From the NCBI RefSeq assembly GCF_046630315.1, contig NZ_LQBD01000008.1:70327-134326 (forward strand): a stretch of 64,000 nt of DNA, read 5' to 3'. Position 1 is the stretch's first letter. Every line of letters begins with the position of its first letter. This stretch comes from Brucella anthropi_A (lineage in GTDB: Bacteria; Pseudomonadota; Alphaproteobacteria; Rhizobiales; Rhizobiaceae). The notes under the pieces are model-generated. The model had not been told where the DNA came from. It worked only from the letters and a program-made list of their open reading frames with translations, and searched no databases. Shown here piece by piece: positions 17,231 through 23,616 of this stretch. A program made the translations under genes and the position numbers.

Positions 17231-17752
17231 TCAAACCTGACGGGCGGCGGGGTCTTCGGCGGAAAATTCATCGATCTGCGCCCGCCGTTCGGGATTGACC
17301 ATATTGTAAAGAAAGCGCTCGATCACCTGCCGGTCCTGCGGCGCGCAATCCTCCAGCGCGCGCGCGATGCGCCGCGACTGGGGAAGGGCGAGGGCAAGCG
17401 TGAGCTGGCGTCCGCTCTCGGTCGGATAAAGCTTGCGGTGGCGGCGGTCGTGCAGGCCGGTCGCCTGAACGACATGGCCGGTGTCGATCAACTGCTTGAG
17501 CACGCGCGACAGGCTCTGCTTGGTGATCCGCAGCACGTCCAGAAGCTCGGCCACCGTCATGCCCGGCTTGCGGTTGATGAAATAGAGAACACGGTGATGC
17601 GCCCGCCCGAAGCCGATCTTTTCCAGGATAAGATCGGGGTCGGCGGTGAAGTCGCGATAGGAAAAGAACAAAAGCTCAATGACGTTGAGATCGGCAGCCT
17701 CCTCGGCCGTCAACGGATTGCGAATATAATTCATATCGTTGGTCGAATTCAC
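17231..17752 (-). CDS. MarR family transcriptional regulator (PetP-like)
   Basis: 173 aa, winged helix-turn-helix. The core reads HHRVLYFINRKPGMTVAELLDVLRITKQSLSRVLKQLIDTG, with a wing DRRHRKLYPTESG. PetP of Rhodobacter is a MarR protein next to PetR, the same pairing as here. The start is GTG 17750-17752 because GGAG lies 7 nt upstream; an internal ATG at 17734 has no SD and an upstream TTG is weak. A perfect palindrome 28 bp upstream is a likely autoregulatory site. Confidence 0.85.
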   Translation of the reverse strand: MNSTNDMNYIRNPLTAEEAADLNVIELLFFSYRDFTADPDLILEKIGFGRAHHRVLYFINRKPGMTVAELLDVLRITKQSLSRVLKQLIDTGHVVQATGLHDRRHRKLYPTESGRQLTLALALPQSRRIARALEDCAPQDRQVIERFLYNMVNPERRAQIDEFSAEDPAARQV

Positions 17753-17779
17753 ATCGATGCTCCATTCTGTCGCGTTAAA

Positions 17780-17821
17780 TATGTCAGCATTGTTGACATA
17801 ATTCAATCGCCCAGATAATTT
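17780..17821. promoter_or_regulatory. Palindromic operator overlapping a divergent promoter
   Basis: TATGTCA (17780-17786), a 7-nt spacer and TGACATA (17794-17800) form a perfect inverted repeat of the size bound by MarR dimers. TTGACA (17793-17798) with ATAATT (17815-17820, 16-nt spacer) or TAATTT (17-nt spacer) makes a near-consensus plus-strand promoter. The -35 box is therefore inside the palindrome. The promoter points toward ilvE at 18183. Confidence 0.6.
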
Positions 17822-18182
17822 TCGACAAGCGTGAAGCGGTCTTTTTGGAATAATGTTTGCGCTGATACATGCCGGGAGGGGGAATAATTGCGTTGGCCGG
17901 GCGCCTGCCGCCGTTTGAAAATGCGGTGGAGGGGATCGGGCTGCCGCAATGTTTCGTCCGCGGGGGGATTATCGTCTTTCCATGCATGCTCCGCCTGGGA
18001 TTTGCGCAATATGTTTGCGTGACATCAAAGCATTCTGGACAAAAAGGCCAGCGATTACGTGGGAAAAAGGGTGCCCTTTGCCCTGATCCGTCGATTTAGC
18101 TGGGGAAGACGGGCCGAGGGGGCGTTTGCCGGGCCGGAAACCGGTTGCGAGACAGTGCCGCGCAATATTCAGGAGCAATAAA
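17822..18182 (+). other. 361-bp leader/intergenic region before ilvE
   Basis: No convincing gene. A short open frame from 17869 has no SD and a composition unlike its neighbours. If the promoter at 17793 is used, this is a 350-nt leader of ilvE. I did not find an amino-acid leader peptide with Ile/Val/Leu codons or a terminator-antiterminator pair. Confidence 0.4.
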
Positions 18183-19073
18183 ATGGCTGCGATTCCATTC
18201 GATCAACGCGACGGATTTATCTGGCTGGACGGAGAATTCGTCGACTGGAAAGAGGCGAAAGTTCACGTGCTGACCCATGGGCTGCACTATGCGAGCGCCG
18301 TTTATGAAGGCGAGCGCGCCTATGGCGGCGAGATATTCAAGCTTGATGAACATACCGAACGCCTGCGCCAATCCGCGCGCATTCTCGGCTTCGAGATTCC
18401 CTTCAGTGGTGCTGAAATCAACGATGCCTGCCGCGAACTTCTCAAGAAGCAGGGTTTTGACGACGCCTATGTGCGCCCGATTGCCTGGCGCGGATCAGAT
18501 TCGCTCGGCATTTCGGCGCAGAACAACCGCATCCATCTGGCCATCGCCATCTGGCAGTGGCCGAGCTATTTCTCGCCCGAGGAAAAGATGAAGGGCATCC
18601 GGCTCGATTTCGCCGAATATCGCCGCCCGGACCCGTGCACCGCGCCATGGCGCGCGAAGGCTGCCGGGCTCTATATGATCTGCACGATCTCCAAACATGC
18701 CGCCGAAGCCAAGGGCTATGCCGATGCCTTGATGCTCGACTGGCGCGGGCAGGTGGCCGAAGCGACCGGCGCCAATGTGTTCTTCGTGAAGGATGGCGCG
18801 CTGCACACGCCAAAGCCCGACTGCTTCCTCGACGGCATTACGCGCCGCACGGTCATCGATCTTGCCGGGCGCCGCGGCATCGCGGTGATCGAGCGGACAA
18901 TCATGCCGGAAGAACTGGCCGGTTTCTCCGAATGCTTCCTGTGCGGCACGGCAGCCGAAGTCACGCCGGTCTCCGAGATCGGTCAATACCGGTTCAAGCC
19001 TTCCGAAATCACAGATGTTCTGATGAATGATTATGTCGCGGAAGTTCATCCCCGGCGGGCAGCAGCGGAATAA
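18183..19073 (+). CDS. ilvE: Branched-chain amino acid aminotransferase
   Basis: 296-aa class IV PLP aminotransferase that makes Val, Leu and Ile from their keto acids with glutamate. WLDGEFVDWKEAKVHVLTHGLHYASAVYEGERAY near the N-terminus is the family hallmark. The PLP Lys lies in PWRAKAAGLYMI (about residue 160), followed by EATGANVFFVKDG and CFLDGITRRTVIDLA. The start at 18183 follows AGGAGC. The MarR/PetR cluster lies divergently upstream. Confidence 0.95.
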   Translation: MAAIPFDQRDGFIWLDGEFVDWKEAKVHVLTHGLHYASAVYEGERAYGGEIFKLDEHTERLRQSARILGFEIPFSGAEINDACRELLKKQGFDDAYVRPIAWRGSDSLGISAQNNRIHLAIAIWQWPSYFSPEEKMKGIRLDFAEYRRPDPCTAPWRAKAAGLYMICTISKHAAEAKGYADALMLDWRGQVAEATGANVFFVKDGALHTPKPDCFLDGITRRTVIDLAGRRGIAVIERTIMPEELAGFSECFLCGTAAEVTPVSEIGQYRFKPSEITDVLMNDYVAEVHPRRAAAE

Positions 19074-19345
19074 CCGCCCGACGACTGAAAGGCGGGAAAG
19101 GCCGTGCCGGGAAAACCTTTCCGGTGCCTTTCCTGGCCCCTTTCACAGCATGGTCTGCCGGGAAAATAAGCATGTTTATTAATTTAGTGAATGTTGATCT
19201 TGGGTTTTAAACAGAAAAAGAGTACCATTTGAGCGATTTTTCCATGATGCTGTCGCTTATTGTTTGACATTGGAAAGTTTCGGTCCAAGATTTTTTACAC
19301 CGGATACACGTCATTCCGGTTTAGAACTCAGATGGAGTGATGATT

Positions 19346-19627
19346 ATGGAATCTCTACTACCTATCATTCTCCAGCTTGTCGCTGGCGCAGTTGGTGGCA
19401 ATATCGCAGGTGCCGTGAAGAACCTCAGTCTCGGCGCGGCCGGCAACACGGTGGCAGGTGGCATCGGTGGTGTCATCCTCGGTCAGCTCCTTCCAATGCT
19501 GTCCGGCGGCGGCATGGATTCCGTGCTCAATGGCGTTGTCGGCCAGTTGGCGGGCGGCGGTGTTGGCGGTATCGTGCTGACGGCTATTGTCGGCCTGATC
19601 AAGAACTCGATGGCCGCCAAGGCCTGA
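19346..19627 (+). CDS. Small glycine-rich hydrophobic protein
   Basis: 93 aa with no charged residues apart from a few Lys/Asp. It begins with a hydrophobic helix MESLLPIILQLVAGAVGG and contains repeated GG-x-GG motifs (GGIGG, SGGGM, GGGVGG) spaced as in glycine-zipper membrane proteins. GGAG lies 8 nt before ATG 19346, so the start is well supported; GTG 19337 and ATG 19340 are too close to the SD. Function unknown. Probably monocistronic, with a terminator downstream at 19770. Confidence 0.75.
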   Translation: MESLLPIILQLVAGAVGGNIAGAVKNLSLGAAGNTVAGGIGGVILGQLLPMLSGGGMDSVLNGVVGQLAGGGVGGIVLTAIVGLIKNSMAAKA

Positions 19628-19769
19628 CGCAGCCGGAGCCTGGCCTTTTTTAAGGCGATGCTTCCTGCGGAGGCGAAAAAAGACCGGTAAGCGGGTCCGC
19701 TTTTCGGAAGATGTTTCGATTATATGCCCGATTGTGGGGACGATCGGCCCGACGAATTGTCGGAGAGGG

Positions 19770-19803
19770 AAAAAGCGGACGGCCATTCGCCGTCCGCTTT
19801 TTA
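19770..19803. terminator. Bidirectional intrinsic terminator
   Basis: AAAAAGCGGACGGC and GCCGTCCGCTTTTT form a perfect 14-bp stem with a 5-nt loop. It ends transcription from 19346-19627 before the MBL gene. Confidence 0.85.
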
Positions 19804-19880
19804 TTTGGCAAAGCCTTCACGCGGACACGGCTGGCCATTATGTGTAAATGGAAAGCCGTATACCGAGTGGAGTCCAGAAT

Positions 19881-20537
19881 ATGGGGCAATTGCAGGCCAT
19901 TATCGTTCCCGTCACGCCTTTTCAGCAGAATTGCACCATTCTGTTCGACGGTGAAACCAAAAAGGGGGTCGTGATCGACCCCGGCGGCGATCTTGCGCGC
20001 ATCAGGGAAGCCATCGAATCCGAGGGGATAGACGTCGAGGCCATCTGGATCACCCATGGCCATATCGATCATGCCGCCGCCGCGCTCGATCTCAAGGAAG
20101 CGCTGGGGGTGGAGATCATCGGGCCGCACAGGGACGACAAATTCCTGCTCGACAATCTGGAAGCGGCGGGCCGGAAATATGGCATCACCGAAGGCGTGCG
20201 CAATGTCACGCCGGATCGCTGGCTGGAGGAAGGCGACACGGTTTCCGTTGCCGGGCACGCATTCGATGTCTTCCATACGCCGGGCCACGCGCCGGGCCAT
20301 GTCGTGTTCTTCAGCCCGGAGGCGCGCTTTGCCATTGTCGGCGACGTGCTTTTCAACGGTTCCGTGGGGCGCACCGACCTGCCGGGCGGCGACCATGCGG
20401 CGCTGATTCGCTCCATCAAGGAAAAGCTGCTGCCGCTTGGCGATGATATCGGCTTTATCTGCGGGCACGGCCCCGGCAGTCGGTTTGGCGATGAGCGCCG
20501 TTCCAATCCCTTTTTAAACGATACGGGATATGCATGA
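19881..20537 (+). CDS. MBL-fold metallohydrolase (glyoxalase II-like)
   Basis: 218 aa. The metal-binding signature THGHIDHAAAA is at about residues 57-67, with the first His of H-x-H-x-D-H kept. A second His lies in HTPGHAPGHV, an Asp in VGDVLFNGSVGRTDLPGGDH and the last His in ICGHGPGS. This is the YcbL/Glo2-like subgroup without the C-terminal glyoxalase II domain. The start at 19881 follows GGAG at 8-nt spacing. Substrate uncertain. Confidence 0.92.
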   Translation: MGQLQAIIVPVTPFQQNCTILFDGETKKGVVIDPGGDLARIREAIESEGIDVEAIWITHGHIDHAAAALDLKEALGVEIIGPHRDDKFLLDNLEAAGRKYGITEGVRNVTPDRWLEEGDTVSVAGHAFDVFHTPGHAPGHVVFFSPEARFAIVGDVLFNGSVGRTDLPGGDHAALIRSIKEKLLPLGDDIGFICGHGPGSRFGDERRSNPFLNDTGYA

Positions 20538-20550
20538 CAAAAAGCCGCCA

Positions 20551-20590
20551 ACAAGAACGGTCACCCTGAAATCAGGGTGACCGTTCTTGT
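20551..20590. terminator. Perfect 18-bp bidirectional terminator hairpin
   Basis: ACAAGAACGGTCACCCTG, a 4-nt AAAT loop and its perfect complement, followed by TTATTTC. It separates the plus-strand MBL gene from the convergent BA14K gene. Confidence 0.8.
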
Positions 20591-20600
20591 TATTTCTAGC

Positions 20601-20648
20601 CGCATTATCCGACGCAAAACTGCTTCGCACTTTTGCTGGAAATGCTCA
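20601..20648. repeat. Dispersed repeat, module D
   Basis: CGCATTATCCGACGCAAAAC ... CTTCGCACTTTTGCTGGAAATGC, the same module as at 17060, 50205 and 63157. Confidence 0.65.
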
Positions 20649-20678
20649 AATGGCGGCTTTTTACTCACTTGTTCCGTC

Positions 20679-21152
20679 TCAGTTGGCCGAGCAGAAATGG
20701 TCGCGCCCGTCATAACCGCGATAGGTGCCGGTATTGGGGTTGAACGACCGGTAACGGTTGGCGCAGTACTGATACCAGCCGCGGCTCCATGGTTCATAAC
20801 CGACCCGATAGGTTACGCTGCGGGCCGGAGGGGCCGGATAATAGGCCGGCGGCGGCGGAGGCGGTGCATAGACAGGCGCGGGCTGCACGTAGGTCGTCCG
20901 CGGCTGGCTCAGCGCGCTGCCGATCAGGGCGCCTGCGGCAAGGCCGATCACGCCCGCGGCGACCGCGTCGCCATTGCTCCGGTGGCGGTGGCGATAATAA
21001 GGACGGTCCCAGCCGCCACGATCCCAACCACGATCCCAACCACGATCCCAACCACGGCGGCCCCAGGAATCTGCCGATGCCGTCGCCAGCGGGGCCGCAA
21101 CTGCCGCGAGGGACGCGGCTGCCAGGATGGCCATTTTTGCAAATCGGTTCAT
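20679..21152 (-). CDS. BA14K family envelope protein
   Basis: 157 aa with a signal peptide (about 1-27, AATASA). The N-terminal W-D-R-G repeats give WDRGWDRGWDRGG. A hydrophobic VAAGVIGLAAGALIGSAL segment and a proline-rich linker follow. The C-terminal BA14K domain reads YRVGYEPWSRGWYQYCANRYRSFNPNTGTYRGYDG with two cysteines. BA14K is a Brucella immunoreactive protein of lectin-like type. The start at 21150-21152 is preceded by AAGGAGCGAACA; an upstream extension has no SD. Confidence 0.93.
   Translation of the reverse strand: MNRFAKMAILAAASLAAVAAPLATASADSWGRRGWDRGWDRGWDRGGWDRPYYRHRHRSNGDAVAAGVIGLAAGALIGSALSQPRTTYVQPAPVYAPPPPPPAYYPAPPARSVTYRVGYEPWSRGWYQYCANRYRSFNPNTGTYRGYDGRDHFCSAN
21016..21051. 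repeat. 12-bp tandem repeat, three copies
   Basis: Three perfect copies of CCACGATCCCAA inside the BA14K gene, coding W-D-R-G units on the minus strand. Length changes keep frame, so it could vary between strains. Confidence 0.8.
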
Positions 21153-21414
21153 TGTTCGCTCCTTCAGAAGCTTGACTGCAATTCTTCCGATACGTTTGCC
21201 AGTAGGGGGGGTGCCAGACGGGCAGGGCGTATCATTTATAAATAACTGATTAATGCTTTTGACATGAATGGAGGCTGAACAATGGTGAAGGGCGGTGAAA
21301 ACCTGCCGGTTGCCGGTCAATTACAGGCAGTATCTGTAATATTTCGCGCCTGATGGCGCGCTGGTTCGCCCATGGCCACCGGCGTTGAAACGTGCCGGGG
21401 CAGTCTTGCAGGCA

Positions 21415-21441
21415 ATAAAAAACCCCGGCTGAAGCCGGGGC
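21415..21441 (-). terminator. Intrinsic terminator of cspA
   Basis: On the minus strand CCCCGGCTTCAGCCGGGG is followed by TTTTTTATT, 26 bp after the cspA stop. The gap from here to the BA14K gene start (21153-21414) shows no other gene. Confidence 0.85.
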
Positions 21442-21466
21442 AAGCAATAGGTTCATTTATGAACAA

Positions 21467-21682
21467 TCAGCCGGTAACGGTGATGTTCACGGCCTTCGGG
21501 CCCTTGCCGCGACGATCCGGTTCCGTCTCATAGGAAACCTTCTGATTGTCTGCGAGGCCCGTGAGGCCAGAAGCCTGTACAGCAGAGATATGTACGAAGA
21601 TGTCCGCGCCACCATCGTCCGGCTTGATGAAACCGAAGCCTTTTTCGGTATTGAAGAATTTGACCTGTCCGGTCTGTGCCAT
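21467..21682 (-). CDS. cspA: Cold shock protein
   Basis: 71-aa CSD OB-fold protein binding single-stranded nucleic acid. RNP1 KGFGFI at about residues 15-20 and RNP2 IFVHI at about 29-33 are intact, and the first residues are MAQTGQVKFFN. The start at 21680-21682 follows AAGGAACGGATCCC. Monocistronic, with a terminator at 21415. A second, shorter paralogue is at 40739. Confidence 0.95.
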   Translation of the reverse strand: MAQTGQVKFFNTEKGFGFIKPDDGGADIFVHISAVQASGLTGLADNQKVSYETEPDRRGKGPKAVNITVTG

Positions 21683-22087
21683 GGGATCCGTTCCTTTTCC
21701 TTGGCGCCACCGCTCAATCGGAGACGGTGGTATTATAAATTCTGCCAAGCGCACCACACACCCGGCAGAGGGTTATGCAGGCAGTTCTCGACATTGGGAA
21801 GGAACCGATCATTGCCGAAGGGGAGCCTTCGACCCGGAACTTATAGCGGCCCCGGCACGCCGTTCTTCCAGTCTTCCATTTGTTCGCTAAATGCCCGAAC
21901 AGGTGGAGACTGATCTATGACGCGGTATTTGGCAAGCAAATTCTTTGGGGAGCATATGATTGGTTATCTTTGAACCGGTATCGTCAGAAATTTTTACGAT
22001 TGTTTCTAGAAAATCGTCTGCACATTTTCAAAATAGACAGGCTGGCGCTAATATATCAGAAAAATACTCCTGCAAGACTTTCTGAAA
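21683..22087. other. 405-bp region upstream of cspA
   Basis: Probably the cspA promoter and long leader. CGAAGG ... CCTTCG forms a short palindrome near 21818-21832. The part from about 21940 to 22080 is noticeably AT-rich compared with the neighbourhood. I see no gene with an SD. Confidence 0.35.
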
Positions 22088-22987
22088 CTATCGATTGCGC
22101 GAAACTATGCATGCGCCGCCGGCGGCGCGCAACCGTGCACAAATGCCATCGGCCTCCCCGCGGCTGTCGGCGCCGATGCGCACGGCATAGATGCCGCGGC
22201 GACCGATCGGCGTGCGTATCCGGCTGATGACGGGGTCGTGGCCGGCAAGCACGGCGCTGAACTGCTTGCGCAGGCGGCTCCACTGGCTGACGGCGGCGCT
22301 GCGGCGAAAATTGCCTGCGACCTGTATGCCCCAGGGTTTCGGCTTCACGCGCGACATGGGAATGGTGGCGCTGCGGATGACGGGCAGGCGCTTGCACGCC
22401 TCGTCGAATGCGAGTTTTGGGTCCAGCGGGCGGTTCACGATCTCCTTGCCGGCAGCAAAATCGTCGGCGGGCGCGCCGGTAATGTCGAGGACATAATCTT
22501 CCGTTTCGAGCGGCAGGAAGCCGCCGGACCGCATCCAGTTCGAAACGCGCCCGGCTCCTGCATTATAGGCGGCTGCTGCAAGCCCCCAATTGCCGAAAGC
22601 GCCTTTCAGGTCGCGCAGGAAACTTGCGGATGCGGGAATCGCCTGTTCGATGTCGAAGGGGTCGGCAAGGCCGCGCTCCTTCGCCGTATAGGGCATGAAT
22701 TGCGCGATGCCCCTGGCGCCGACAGGGCTGACGGCATTGTGGTCGAAACGGCTTTCCTTCCAGATCAGCCGGGCGAAGAAATCGCGCGGAATGCCGTGGG
22801 CATCGGCATTGGCGCCGATGAGCTGGCAGATGCGGCCGACGGTCGGCGTCTTCTTTTCGGACGGCAGGGGCGGCGCATAGACCGGCGGGTTCGGTTCGCT
22901 GGCCGCATGAGACGAGGCGACGCCGAAAGGCAGGCTGAAAAGCTGCGAAGCCAGGATAACCGCAATGTTGTGCCGGTAATTTTTCAT
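22088..22987 (-). CDS. Lytic murein transglycosylase with SPOR-like C-terminus
   Basis: 299 aa. Signal peptide MKNYRHNIAVILASQLFSLPFG cleaved near SSHAA. The SLT domain has the catalytic Glu in WKESRFDHNAVSPVGARGIAQFMPYTA, then AAAAYNAGAGRVSNW. The C-terminal about 70 aa, ending YAVRIGADSRGEADGICARLRAAGG, looks like a SPOR-type peptidoglycan-binding domain. The start at 22985-22987 was chosen for the signal peptide; longer frames have no such feature. Divergent from the Kazal lipoprotein at 23136. Confidence 0.92.
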   Translation of the reverse strand: MKNYRHNIAVILASQLFSLPFGVASSHAASEPNPPVYAPPLPSEKKTPTVGRICQLIGANADAHGIPRDFFARLIWKESRFDHNAVSPVGARGIAQFMPYTAKERGLADPFDIEQAIPASASFLRDLKGAFGNWGLAAAAYNAGAGRVSNWMRSGGFLPLETEDYVLDITGAPADDFAAGKEIVNRPLDPKLAFDEACKRLPVIRSATIPMSRVKPKPWGIQVAGNFRRSAAVSQWSRLRKQFSAVLAGHDPVISRIRTPIGRRGIYAVRIGADSRGEADGICARLRAAGGACIVSRNR

Positions 22988-23135
22988 GCTGCCTGTTCTG
23001 CTCCCCCATCGATCGTCAAGGTAAAGCATATGGGCGGCTTGTCGATATGGTTCGCGAGGTTTTGCACTTTTGCGATAGGGCTTGCCCCTGGTGAAGGCTG
23101 CGCCATGTTGATGGTCGGGACAAAGGGAGAGGAAC

Positions 23136-23585
23136 ATGCAATTCCATCGATTCAGACGTCTGGCCGTGCTTGCGGGCGCGCTGCTTCTTGCCGGTTGCGT
23201 TGCGGAAGGCGGGAGCGACCATCGCCCGCCGTTGCGCCCCGGCCCATCGCAACCGCAAATATGCCCGATGAATTATGCGCCTGTCTGCGCCATGCGCGGC
23301 TCTTCGCGCAAGACTTTCGGCAATTCGTGTCAGGCACGAGCGGCAGGCTATCGCATCATTGCAAACGGCCAATGCGGGTCGAGGCCGGGTCCGGGATGGG
23401 GCGGCGCGGGCGGAATGTATCCGCCGCATCAGGGCAACCGGCCCGGCAGGCCGGGCGCTGGCGCCTGCACGCGGGAATATATGCCGGTTTGCGCGCGGCG
23501 CGGCAATGACAGGCGCACGTTCCCCAATCGCTGCGAAGCCGACCGCGCAGGCTATCGCATCATGAATGGCGGGCAGTGCCACTAG
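23136..23585 (+). CDS. Lipoprotein with two Kazal-type inhibitor domains
   Basis: 149 aa. Lipoprotein signal peptide with lipobox LLAGC at about residues 17-21. Kazal-like unit 1 (residues about 43-80: ICPMNYAPVCAMRGS ... GYRIIANGQC) and unit 2 (about 111-148: ACTREYMPVCARRGN ... GYRIMNGGQC) each have four cysteines with PVC-A-x-R-G at the reactive loop. They are joined by a Gly/Pro-rich linker. Kazal proteins inhibit serine proteases; the four-Cys form lacks one disulfide of animal domains. The product should sit in the outer membrane facing the periplasm or surface. Confidence 0.88.
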   Translation: MQFHRFRRLAVLAGALLLAGCVAEGGSDHRPPLRPGPSQPQICPMNYAPVCAMRGSSRKTFGNSCQARAAGYRIIANGQCGSRPGPGWGGAGGMYPPHQGNRPGRPGAGACTREYMPVCARRGNDRRTFPNRCEADRAGYRIMNGGQCH

Positions 23586-23616
23586 GTTGGGATGCCGGGC
23601 GAAATGAAGAAGTTTC

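Noticed and set aside
17869..18099. A 76-codon plus-strand frame in the ilvE leader.
   Set aside because: No SD and no recognisable family; likely chance ORF in a leader.
17822..18182. An attenuator or riboswitch in front of ilvE.
   Set aside because: No leader peptide rich in branched-chain codons and no terminator-antiterminator pair visible.
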